Shown here piece after piece: positions 44,256-52,906 of a stretch of 64,000 nucleotides of DNA (position 1 is its first letter; the number at the start of each line of letters is the position of its first letter). Where the stretch lies: NCBI GenBank assembly GCA_018242665.1, contig JAFEBL010000010.1, forward strand, positions 1 through 64,000. Reading direction: 5' to 3'. A model generated the notes under the pieces. It saw only the letters and a program-made list of their open reading frames with translations. It made no database searches and had not been told where the DNA came from. Source of the stretch: Nitrospira sp. Its GTDB lineage: Bacteria > Nitrospirota > Nitrospiria > Nitrospirales > Nitrospiraceae. The position numbers and the translations under genes were made by a program.

Positions 44256-46727
44256 TCACATCCAATTGTTGATGAGGAGAAATGCCGCCCAGTAATTCGG
44301 GTGCGCATGCCCGCGCTGAGAAAGAATTTTTTGCTGTGCGCGCTGCAGGGCCACGGCCTTTGAAATCGCGGGGTCCTGCAGTTGCCGGTAAAATTCCGAC
44401 ACGAGTTCCGTGGTCGTTTCATCATCCGACGTCCACAAACTCGCCAACGCGGTCCGCGCCCCCGTCTTCACGGCCACACCGGTCAACCCGAGCGCTGCAC
44501 GATCATCCTCCGCGGCAATTTCGCACGAGCTGAGTGTCAACAGATCGAGCGGCTGCTGCCGGTATTGCTGAAGCCCCACCAGCTGCGACAACCGGTCCAT
44601 CGTAATCTTGCCGTCATGGGCCAGCACAAACGAATCCCGCGCCTCAGTGCCGACAACCGTGTGGGAGGCCACATGGATGATTCCCAGTCCCTGATCCTTG
44701 ATCTCCTCTTCCAACGCCGGCGAGGAAAACTGCTTGTTCATCAGCAGCTTCCCACCATACATCGTTCGGATCGCCTGCACTTCGGTCTCCGCGTATCGCG
44801 GCGCAGCCTGGCCATCGACCGACTCCGTCAAACCGACCGACAGCAGACTGCCCTTGCGCCGTTGAGCAGGGCTCATATCGGTCAGGGCCAGACTCGGCGT
44901 GACCGCCACCGCGAGTGAATCCACCAGAAAATGCCGGCCATCATGGAGGGCCCCCATCGGAATGGTCCTGAGTGATCCGTCAGCGACCATCACGAGCGTA
45001 TGGACACCAGCCCCTTGCAAGTCCTGCTGAATCGGCGACACCAGCCACCCGTGCAGCGTCTGCGCCGAAGACAGGTAATTTTGGGATTGCGCATCCTGAA
45101 TCTGCCGCCTGAACGACCGGATTTCCTTCGTCAGCTTGTCTCCCGTGACGGGAACCCGGACTTGCTTGAGTCCATTGGCGGTCTCCAGGAGCAATTCCAG
45201 CCGATCAGGGAACGAGATCGGATAGACCACCGCCGTGCCGGGCGTCAACGCGCCTGCGCCTCGTTGACTTGCCACAGTGGCGACACAATCGTCTTGGAAA
45301 TAATCCTGCAGCTCGGCCGCCCGCGACACTTCGATCGTCTCTTTGACCTTTACCAGCAACTGGTCATTTTGCTCTGGCGTCTTCGCCGCGGCCGCTCTCC
45401 GTAGCAAGACATCCTCATATTCCGCAAACAATGGGGCGACGGACTCGTAGTAGGAATGATGCCGTCCCTGATAGCCGACGGAATACTCATAGTGAATGGG
45501 CTTCAACAATGTCACGGCCCGCTGATACGCACCCAGGGCCTCGTCTTCTTTGCCCTCCGCACGTAACAACCTCGCGGTTTGCCATTGCCAACGATAGAGC
45601 GATTCCGGCGCATTCACCTTTTGAGCGGCAAACGTGGCCTTGCGCGAGTATTCCAGCGCCTCGGGATTGCGGTGTTCCTGCTCCCGCAACCCGCCGAGAT
45701 ATCCCCAAGCATAGGATTGCCCGCGCGCATCGCCGGTGCGTCCAGCGACTTCCCCGGCTTCGGTGAAGGCATCCGCCGATTGTCGCAAGAGGCCGGCTCC
45801 AGCGCCGACAGAAGCCACGGCCTCCGTCGCGCGGCCCTTCCCACCGTCCGATTTCTTTGCTGTCCCGGACTTCCCGGTCGTGGCGGCAAACAACTCCTGG
45901 TACCCCAGGCCGATGTTCAGCAACCCGGCTGTTTTCGCATGACCGTCCCCCAACGATCGCACCTCCGACGAGGCTTGATCCAAGTGGCGATGCGCTTCAT
46001 TCAGTTGTTGGTTTTGGAGCAAGGCCATCGCGCCATTGATCTGCGCCGTCGCCGCCAGGGCCTGCTGCTTGGTCTCAGCGGCAAGCGTCCGGCTTTCCGC
46101 ATACACGTCGATGGCTTCGGCATACTGCCGTCGCGCCGTCAGCGCGTTACCCAGATCATTTAACACTCCGGCGATCAGGACAGGTTTCTTCTCTTCCCGC
46201 GCCAGCGTCAAGGCTTTGGTCAAATGTTCGGTCGCTGGTTCATCTTTTCCGAGCATATGAAAGGTATTGCCGAGCTGGGCGAGAATGGTGGCTGTGAGAC
46301 TCCGTTCACCAGTCTGTTCCGACAATTTGAGTGCCGCTTGCAACGTCCCCTGTGCACGACGGATCTGCCCCTCCTGCTGAAGCGCATGCGCGACATTGAT
46401 CAACGCCTGAGATTGCTCTTTGGCCTGCCCATTTTCTTCATACCCGCGCGCGGCATTCATCCAATGCGCGGCAGCCTGGGCAAAGGCTCCCTGCTGAAAC
46501 TGCGTCGTCCCCTGTCGCATCTCTTGCGCCGGCGTGCTCGACGCGCCCGAGCCCCCCAATAACTCCAAGGCCATCCCGTTCGCAGGCCAGGCGACTCCGC
46601 TCACCATCAGCAGCCCAAGGCTTAGTGCCGTCAACGGCAAGGAACGCGCGCCTCGACCGGCCAAATCCGCAGGCCTGTCGCTTCGCTTCATGCCGTATCC
46701 AATGATCATGTTACGCTTCCTAGGCAT
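44256..46727 (-). CDS. Periplasmic TPR-CHAT caspase-like protease
   Basis: An 823-residue protein with a Sec signal (SLPLTALSLGLLMVSGVAWPA). Residues about 70-450 hold a series of tetratricopeptide repeats. The C-terminal ~300 residues are a CHAT domain, the caspase/separase-like peptidase. The dyad is intact: His689 in IIHVASHTVVG and Cys735 in LTLSSCEIAA, with the PMGALHDGRHFLV and TALASLWTSDD motifs. AAGGAGG is 5 bases before the ATG at 46725-46727. It is the last gene of an operon with a TpsA and a TpsB. It could process the secreted TpsA or act on it as cargo or effector. Confidence 0.88.
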   Translation of the reverse strand: MPRKRNMIIGYGMKRSDRPADLAGRGARSLPLTALSLGLLMVSGVAWPANGMALELLGGSGASSTPAQEMRQGTTQFQQGAFAQAAAHWMNAARGYEENGQAKEQSQALINVAHALQQEGQIRRAQGTLQAALKLSEQTGERSLTATILAQLGNTFHMLGKDEPATEHLTKALTLAREEKKPVLIAGVLNDLGNALTARRQYAEAIDVYAESRTLAAETKQQALAATAQINGAMALLQNQQLNEAHRHLDQASSEVRSLGDGHAKTAGLLNIGLGYQELFAATTGKSGTAKKSDGGKGRATEAVASVGAGAGLLRQSADAFTEAGEVAGRTGDARGQSYAWGYLGGLREQEHRNPEALEYSRKATFAAQKVNAPESLYRWQWQTARLLRAEGKEDEALGAYQRAVTLLKPIHYEYSVGYQGRHHSYYESVAPLFAEYEDVLLRRAAAAKTPEQNDQLLVKVKETIEVSRAAELQDYFQDDCVATVASQRGAGALTPGTAVVYPISFPDRLELLLETANGLKQVRVPVTGDKLTKEIRSFRRQIQDAQSQNYLSSAQTLHGWLVSPIQQDLQGAGVHTLVMVADGSLRTIPMGALHDGRHFLVDSLAVAVTPSLALTDMSPAQRRKGSLLSVGLTESVDGQAAPRYAETEVQAIRTMYGGKLLMNKQFSSPALEEEIKDQGLGIIHVASHTVVGTEARDSFVLAHDGKITMDRLSQLVGLQQYRQQPLDLLTLSSCEIAAEDDRAALGLTGVAVKTGARTALASLWTSDDETTTELVSEFYRQLQDPAISKAVALQRAQQKILSQRGHAHPNYWAAFLLINNWM

Positions 46728-46745
46728 GACGTCCTCCTTGGGGAA

Positions 46746-48023
46746 CTAGCACCCCTGCCATGATTCCATCAATTGTGCGGTCGTCTGACCCTGGATTCGT
46801 GCCGCTGGGGCTGCCGGAGTGCCGGGCTCGCCATCGCCGCCAATCTCCTCCAGGACAACAGGCGCTGGAAGGGACCGGCCAGGCTGTGCCGGCGTCACAT
46901 CACGCGAGGCTTGCACCAGGCTGCTGAACGCGCCGTCTTTGCGCGCCGCGCACCGACTGGTCAAGAGCGGGGCCGGTGGAGCCGGGGCCTCCTGAGGCAG
47001 CACCATGACTGCGCGATTCAAGAATGCGACCGGCTCGACAGGATTCGCCTGATTGACGCTGGCCGCATTTGCGGTGGCCAAAGGAGGAAGTCCCCCAAGA
47101 TTCACTCCTACCACTTGGAGTTGCGTGACGAGTTGCGTCCCAGGATTCGTCGTGGTGTTGAGCTGCGCACCCGTCGGCACGGTGACATTCGGACTGACGT
47201 CGATCTCGGCGGGAATCACGCCGCCGCCCCCGGCGACGATCAACGTTCCAGGTAACGCTTGAATCTGTCCGTTGCCCGTCGACCCGGAAAACGGATTGCC
47301 GGCAAAGGCCTGCGTGCTCATTTCTCCAGCCGAGCTCGTACTGCCAAGGATGACGCGTTGGGCGCTGATCTTCGAGCCGTTGATCTGAATACCGCCACCC
47401 ATCAAGCCAAGGACCGCTCCGGTCTGCAGGACGGTCGAGGAGGATGAGAGCACGATCGAACCATAGGGCCCCTGGCCCAAAAATCCAAAGGCCACCGGAG
47501 AGCCTACCGAGAGGGTCGAGTCGAAGGCCAGCAGGCCCGTGTTCGCCGTGAAGATGCCGCCATCGCTCAATCGCAATTGCTGTGCGGTGCTGAAGTAGGC
47601 GGATCCGGATACATTCAAGTGGGCGGTGGGACCGAACACGATTCCGGACGGATTGATGAAGAACAAATTCGCATTGAGCGCTTGAACCGTGCCGTTGATG
47701 TTGGAGGGTGATCCTCCGATCACTCGGCTAATGACATTGGATACGCCCCCGGGATTCACGAACGCCGCCACATCTCCCGTGCCGACGGAGAATTGATTAA
47801 AGCTGTGAAAGAGGTTGGGGCCGCCTGCCGGTCTCGTTCCTCCGGTAATGTTGGTCGTGTTGCCGGATGTGCTCAGAGTGGTGCCGAGCCCCCCGGGTCC
47901 CGAAGGAGTGGCGACGATGTTCGTCGCCTGTCCGTAGGCCATCGACCCGGAAAAGCCCAGAAGCATCAGGGAGGCGAGAAACCCACGAACCAACAGCGGC
48001 GATCCTGCGGGGCGAGATAGCAT
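46746..48023 (-). CDS. Short TpsA: filamentous-haemagglutinin N-terminal (TPS) protein
   Basis: A 425-residue two-partner secretion exoprotein. After a signal peptide (FLASLMLLGFSGSMAYG) it has the TPS domain: GGPNLFHSFNQFSVGTGD, the NPSGIVFG form of the NPNG motif and several beta-helix rungs. The long repeat region that usually makes these proteins 700-1500 residues or more is missing. The C-terminal SRCAARKDGAFSSLV is the cysteine tail of cyanobacterial-type TpsA proteins, and the protein ends in a Cys. ATG at 48021-48023 is chosen for AGGAG 7 bases upstream. It lies 18 bases before the CHAT gene. Confidence 0.85.
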   Translation of the reverse strand: MLSRPAGSPLLVRGFLASLMLLGFSGSMAYGQATNIVATPSGPGGLGTTLSTSGNTTNITGGTRPAGGPNLFHSFNQFSVGTGDVAAFVNPGGVSNVISRVIGGSPSNINGTVQALNANLFFINPSGIVFGPTAHLNVSGSAYFSTAQQLRLSDGGIFTANTGLLAFDSTLSVGSPVAFGFLGQGPYGSIVLSSSSTVLQTGAVLGLMGGGIQINGSKISAQRVILGSTSSAGEMSTQAFAGNPFSGSTGNGQIQALPGTLIVAGGGGVIPAEIDVSPNVTVPTGAQLNTTTNPGTQLVTQLQVVGVNLGGLPPLATANAASVNQANPVEPVAFLNRAVMVLPQEAPAPPAPLLTSRCAARKDGAFSSLVQASRDVTPAQPGRSLPAPVVLEEIGGDGEPGTPAAPAARIQGQTTAQLMESWQGC

Positions 48024-48210
48024 GATGAATCTCCTCATGTGCGAAAAGAGGTCCCCTCTCTTACCCTAAACGGTGCACAACTTCAACCAGCACAGACCCT
48101 TCGTTCACGAATGGACAGAGCAACGCTCACGGCCCGATCGGCCCTGGACATCTATCCCTGACGCGCCAGGAATGCGCTCTGCCGCGCGCAACCAGCGAGG
48201 CCTATCTGTC

Positions 48211-50028
48211 TCAGAACGCCTCCACCACCAGTTGGAGATGGATGCCGTGATCCTGCAGGTTGTTGCGATCGGTGTCGTAGCGCTTCAGCTGTTTTCCGTA
48301 ATAGAGTTCAAAGTGACTCCCGCGCCAAAAATTCCAAATCACGCCAGCCCCAAGGCTCGCCAACGTTTTTGGAGGAGTCCCGGGAGTCTGGGCGGTGGTT
48401 TGCCAACCATGACCCAGGTCAAAAAACGGCGCGAGAAAGACTGAATCCACACCAGCCTTGGTCGTATAGACCGGCACCCGCGCCTCGATCGAGAGCATCG
48501 CAGCATTGTCACGAATCAGCGTAAACTCTCGATAGCCGCGGACGCTGTATCGGCCACCGACGGCAATCTGTTCGAGGGGGAACAGGTGATCGTTGGACAG
48601 TTGTACGACGCCCCGGCTGACCAATTGCGTCCGCCAGAGCGGAAGCTGGCGGATCCACTGGGCTTCGCCCAACCAGGAAAAGAAGCGCGCATCCGGCAAG
48701 TTCGGATCACCATTGGCCGTCGCTCCCATGGCGCCGATACCCACGGAGAGCCGTGAGAGTAGGGAGATCACCTGCTCGGCCGAACGATGCGCATACTCCT
48801 GACCGAAACGCAGCGCGGTCACGCGGAATTTCCCGTTCGGCGCGCCGGTGATGAGCTCAAATGGGTTCCCGCCCAGCGTGCTCTCATTCCTCGCATGTTC
48901 ACCCGTAAGGGAAAACGCCAACTCCTGGTCGGCCTTCCGGATCACAGGGTGTCTGACAGAGACACCGAAGATCTGAGCCTTGTTCTTGATATCCAATGAA
49001 TCAAATGGCGCCTCCTCGACGCCGAAATCAAACCGGCGATATTGCAGCGCGACGGTCGTATCGCGGGGGCCCACCGGGATTTCGTACTTGAAGTTCAGCA
49101 TCGGGTTGACGCCGGCCGAACGACCATATTGCAAACTCAGCGTATCGCCGAAGCCCAGCAGGTTCTGGTGCGCCAGCGTGACAAAGCCTTGCTCCGCACC
49201 GACGACGGGAGACTGATAGTTGTTGAATTCCAACCAGGCCTTGAGCGGGTTGGCTTCCTTCACCTTCACGTTGAGGGTATTCTCTCCAATCGTGGCGCCC
49301 GGCAACAATTCGGCATTGATCCGTTCGATTCGGGGATTGGCCTGCAGCACACGCAACCGTTCCTGGAGTGCTTCGACATGGAGCGGCGGGCCGGCCGCCA
49401 AATTGAGGCGGCTTTGAAAATACGAGGGCCGGAACCATTTCGTATCCTCGACGTTGACCTGCGTAATCTTCCCTTCGATGATTTGCATGGTCAGGGTGCC
49501 ATCGGCGACATCCTGCTCCGGAACCACGGCACCGGACGTCAAATAGCCATGATTGACGTAGTAGTACGTCAGCGCGAGACGCAAGGCCTCCAGGTCTTCA
49601 GCCGCCAGTTCACGATTCGTGTAGGGGGCGGTGATCTCCGAGAGTTGTTGCGCGGTGAAGGCGGTATTGCCGACCAGCCGGATATCCTTGACCATGATCT
49701 TGGGCCCCTTGGCCGCCCGATCGAGCGCGCCCGGGGGCGTGGGTGTCGGGAGGTCCAGCCCAGGGGGCTGGGCGGGAGGAGGCACAACAGGCAATTGAGG
49801 CGGCTTGGGCGGCAGCGGCCCGAGTTGCGAACCGGTCTGTGCATGAGCCGGCCCTCCCAGCAGGCCACACAGCATCCACGCCGTCAGCCCTGCCAAGATC
49901 GCGGGCCATCGACGCAAACCATTCCCTGGTTTCCCATGGCGGACTGATCTGCCGTTCATTGCCTGCACGACATCACTTAACCGGCTCTGTTCTGAGTCCT
50001 GCCCCATCAACGTCTTCTCACAAGCCAT
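48211..50028 (-). CDS. TpsB outer-membrane transporter (ShlB/FhaC/HecB family)
   Basis: A 605-residue Omp85-superfamily porin. A signal peptide is followed by a proline-rich stretch (PPKPPQLPVVPPPAQPPG), two POTRA domains (KDIRLVGNTAFTAQQLSE; then ELLPGATIGENTLNVKV), and a 16-strand barrel. The signature VRGYREF (with YSVRGY) is in loop L6 and the last strand ends LQLVVEAF. It exports the neighbouring TpsA across the outer membrane. GGAGG is 5 bases before ATG 50026-50028. First gene of the TpsB-TpsA-CHAT operon. Confidence 0.93.
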   Translation of the reverse strand: MACEKTLMGQDSEQSRLSDVVQAMNGRSVRHGKPGNGLRRWPAILAGLTAWMLCGLLGGPAHAQTGSQLGPLPPKPPQLPVVPPPAQPPGLDLPTPTPPGALDRAAKGPKIMVKDIRLVGNTAFTAQQLSEITAPYTNRELAAEDLEALRLALTYYYVNHGYLTSGAVVPEQDVADGTLTMQIIEGKITQVNVEDTKWFRPSYFQSRLNLAAGPPLHVEALQERLRVLQANPRIERINAELLPGATIGENTLNVKVKEANPLKAWLEFNNYQSPVVGAEQGFVTLAHQNLLGFGDTLSLQYGRSAGVNPMLNFKYEIPVGPRDTTVALQYRRFDFGVEEAPFDSLDIKNKAQIFGVSVRHPVIRKADQELAFSLTGEHARNESTLGGNPFELITGAPNGKFRVTALRFGQEYAHRSAEQVISLLSRLSVGIGAMGATANGDPNLPDARFFSWLGEAQWIRQLPLWRTQLVSRGVVQLSNDHLFPLEQIAVGGRYSVRGYREFTLIRDNAAMLSIEARVPVYTTKAGVDSVFLAPFFDLGHGWQTTAQTPGTPPKTLASLGAGVIWNFWRGSHFELYYGKQLKRYDTDRNNLQDHGIHLQLVVEAF

Positions 50029-50450
50029 CAAGGCCTCCCCTCTTTCTTGATGACGGGGCACGGAGATTTGTGAATCAGTGCCCGTAAAATCATCGGCTTT
50101 CGATATGTATTCTGAATCACACCGCTGCTGCGGTCTGCAACACGCACTCTTCAGAAACAACTCACAGTCCCGCAGCAGTCGTCGATCGGCCGAGGCGATA
50201 CGTAGCTGTTTGGAGAGTCCGCTCTGCGAAGGAATTGCTTATAACATGTCTCGAACCAAAATACTCCTGGGGCCAGGAAGTTTTTTGTTCGGCAGGAATG
50301 AAGGTGATTCAGGTTGGTACAGAGACGTCAGCGCCAAAAACGGTCCTGGTGGGAACACACATGAGCGCAGTGGTGGCGCATGGAACCTATTCCGTACCAT
50401 GCTGTGGCCTGACCGTCGGCCTACGTATTGTCCCATACCATACCGCCGTT
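50029..50450. other. Intergenic region between TpsB and the tryptophanase-like gene
   Basis: Of 422 bases, no gene was found. A short TCCTG/CAGGA hairpin with a following T-run on the + strand lies at about 50265-50287; it faces no known transcript. A clear TpsB promoter was not found. Confidence 0.4.
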
Positions 50451-51878
50451 TCACGGCAAGGGCGCATGGGCCACGCCTGCGCCGGGACAGCACACCCCGG
50501 CAGAAATTTCCTCTTCGAATCGAGCCGTAAAGTGGCGCAGGTGCGGCGGTTCATAGGTCATCACCAGGCCCCCGATGGATTCCCGGCGATGAAACAGCTC
50601 GATGATGGAGGCCGCGACGTAGGCCAGATGAGAATTCGTGTAGACACGGCGGGGGATGGCCAGCCGGACCAATTCCAGTTCAGGATAAGTCGCCTCACGC
50701 GTCAGCGGGTCATGAGTCCCGAACATCACGGTTCCGATCTCAACGCCCCGAATGCCATATTCGCGATAGAGCGCCACGGCCAGCGCCTGCGCCGGGAACT
50801 GGCGCGGGTGAAGATGCGGGAGAAACTCCTTCGCATTGAGGTACACCGCATGTCCCCCGACGGGTTTGAGAATCGGCACAGCGCCTTGCTCCAGCAGGTC
50901 CGCGAGATGGCGCACCTGACCGACCCGGAACCGCAGATACTCCTCATCCAGCACTTCCTCCAGGCCCCTGGCCATCGCTTCCAGATCACGCCCCGCGAGT
51001 CCGCCATAGGTGGGAAATCCCTCGACCAGGATCAGCATGTTCGTGACCGCCCGCGCCCATCGATCGTCATTGAGGCTGAGAAATCCGCCGATGTTCACCA
51101 GGCCATCCTTTTTCGCCGACATGAGGCAGCCGTCGCCCAGGCTGAACAACGACTGGGCGATCTCACGCACCGGGACGTCGGCATACCCCGGTTCCCGCTC
51201 CTTGATGAAGAAACAATTCTCAGCAAATCGGCAGGCATCGAAGAACAGAGGAATTCCGTAGCGGTTCACCAATTGTTTGGTGGCGCGAATATTCGCCATC
51301 GACACCGGCTGCCCGCCGCCGCTGTTGTTGGTGATGGTGAGCAGCACGAACGGAACTCGACCGGGCCCGACTTGTTGGATGGTCGCTTCGAGCCGGCCCA
51401 GGTCCATGTTGCCCTTGAACGGCAGCTCGCAATGCGGATCGTAGGCTTCCTTAATCACAAGATCGAGCGCTTCGGCCGCCTGATGTTCAATATTCGCCCG
51501 GGTGGTATCGAAGTGCATATTGTTGGGCACACACATGCCGGGTGTCACCACGGACGCAAACAGCGCATGCTCCGCCGCCCGGCCCTGATGGGTCGGAATG
51601 ACATGGCGATAGCCGCACAGTGATCGGACTACCGCCTCAAAGTGATAAAAATTTTTGCTGCCGGCGTACGACTCGTCGCCGAGCATCAGGCCGGCCCATT
51701 GGGAATCGCTCATCGCAGAGGTGCCGCTATCCGTCAATAGATCGATGGTGACGCCCTCGGCAGGCAGTTGGAAGAGATTGCACCCGGCTTCGTGGAGCAG
51801 TCGGCATCGCTCCTCGCGAGTCGTGCGCGCGATGGGCTCGACGACTTTGATCTTATACGGCTCGAACGGGTAGTTCAC
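50451..51878 (-). CDS. Tryptophanase / tyrosine phenol-lyase family enzyme
   Basis: A 475-residue PLP-dependent beta-eliminating lyase that would release indole or phenol plus pyruvate and ammonia from an aromatic amino acid. The PLP lysine is Lys257 in SAKKDGLVNIGG. The segments DSGTSAMSDSQWAG and NSGGGQPVSMANIRA look closer to tyrosine phenol-lyase than to E. coli TnaA, while EGFPTYGG and RRVYTNSH are shared. A substrate call needs modelling of the pocket. GTG start (51876-51878) with AGGAGG 7 bases upstream. It overlaps the HTH gene by 26 bases. It is the last gene of the catabolic operon. Confidence 0.85.
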   Translation of the reverse strand: MNYPFEPYKIKVVEPIARTTREERCRLLHEAGCNLFQLPAEGVTIDLLTDSGTSAMSDSQWAGLMLGDESYAGSKNFYHFEAVVRSLCGYRHVIPTHQGRAAEHALFASVVTPGMCVPNNMHFDTTRANIEHQAAEALDLVIKEAYDPHCELPFKGNMDLGRLEATIQQVGPGRVPFVLLTITNNSGGGQPVSMANIRATKQLVNRYGIPLFFDACRFAENCFFIKEREPGYADVPVREIAQSLFSLGDGCLMSAKKDGLVNIGGFLSLNDDRWARAVTNMLILVEGFPTYGGLAGRDLEAMARGLEEVLDEEYLRFRVGQVRHLADLLEQGAVPILKPVGGHAVYLNAKEFLPHLHPRQFPAQALAVALYREYGIRGVEIGTVMFGTHDPLTREATYPELELVRLAIPRRVYTNSHLAYVAASIIELFHRRESIGGLVMTYEPPHLRHFTARFEEEISAGVCCPGAGVAHAPLP

Positions 51879-52833
51879 GGATCGACCTCCTGAAGTAGGC
51901 CAACTGCTCGTGAAAGGGACCGGGGCCCTGGTAGTCGAACACGTATCGGGTCATGTCGAACAGCGGCGCCGGATCAAGCTCCCTGATCATGTCCGGCTTC
52001 CAGGAAATTTGCAGACGATTGATCATGGTAATGGGCGTGGGCGTGCCTACCATGCCGAGGGGAACGGTTCCGTAGGTCTGGGAGAAGATCAAGACTTCCT
52101 GATCGAACATCGCGGTATTCATGTCCTCGGCCGCGCCGTATTTTCTGAAGTCTTCCTCCAATCGCTGGAACGTCGGGGAATGAATCAGGGCTTCGCGAAA
52201 GGTATAGAAAATTTTGATCCCCACCCTCCGCTGATCGTCCATGACCTGGATGGCATCAGCAACCGTCGCTTCGTCCTCCATCTGGGCCTGCGTCAAAATG
52301 AGCAGTCGACGAATCCGCACATGCCGCCGCGCCGCCGCCTGGTTCGCCAGGAGATAGTTGGGATAGAGGGCCTCGCCCTTTTTCCAAATGTTCCATCGCT
52401 CCATCATCGCATCGACCGAACGTTCCACCGTTTCCATCAACCGGACCGCTTCGGCATTCGCGGCAGCGCCTTCATACGTCAGGGTTTGCGCCTCCAGTTG
52501 TTTTAATTCCCGTCCGATCGCTTCGACCTTCTTCGGGAGGTACCGCGGATGTTTCGGCACATGCAGCATCACATCCACCGCCGTCAGGGCCAGGGTCCAG
52601 TACTCCTTGGCCTGTTTGGGCGCCTTGTCTTTTTGCGCGATCAGCAGGAGCTCCACCGGATTTCGGTCGAGCAACTTCGCCATCTTGATGCAGAGCTCCG
52701 GTTTGGGAATTTTCAGCCCGCGCCGCATCAAATTGGCTTCCGGTTGGGCGATCCCGAGTTTTTTTGCGAGGGCGTAGTCGCTGGTCAGGCCATAGCGTTC
52801 TTTGAGCGTATCGAAATACCGGGCAATCTCCAT
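51853..52833 (-). CDS. HTH protein (DUF3693-like N-terminus) with a large C-terminal domain
   Basis: A 326-residue protein. Residues 1-60 form a Cro/XRE-like helix-turn-helix: LTSDYALAKKLGIAQPEANL, then KMAKLLDRNPVELL, as in DUF3693 phage-related regulators. A basic alpha-helical middle includes YLPKKVEAIGRELKQLEAQ. The C-terminal half has QRRVGIKIFYTFREAL and a FDQEVLIFSQTYG segment I do not recognise. ATG at 52831-52833 with GAGGGGG upstream. Its stop lies inside the tryptophanase-like gene. It may regulate or sense the substrate of the operon; DNA binding is inferred. Confidence 0.6.
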   Translation of the reverse strand: MEIARYFDTLKERYGLTSDYALAKKLGIAQPEANLMRRGLKIPKPELCIKMAKLLDRNPVELLLIAQKDKAPKQAKEYWTLALTAVDVMLHVPKHPRYLPKKVEAIGRELKQLEAQTLTYEGAAANAEAVRLMETVERSVDAMMERWNIWKKGEALYPNYLLANQAAARRHVRIRRLLILTQAQMEDEATVADAIQVMDDQRRVGIKIFYTFREALIHSPTFQRLEEDFRKYGAAEDMNTAMFDQEVLIFSQTYGTVPLGMVGTPTPITMINRLQISWKPDMIRELDPAPLFDMTRYVFDYQGPGPFHEQLAYFRRSIRELPVRAV

Positions 52834-52906
52834 CAGGTCCCCCTCAACACCACCGTCAGCCCTTCTCGAATACCGTGCACCATGAACATGGCTCCCCAGT
52901 TGAGGA

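Noticed and set aside
50262-50290. Intrinsic terminator with a T-run on the + strand
   Set aside because: Stem is only five pairs with a poor loop, and no + strand gene ends before it.
50235-51623. Open frame opposite the tryptophanase-like gene (462 codons)
   Set aside because: No domain or ribosome site; the lyase frame has the PLP site and a perfect ribosome site.
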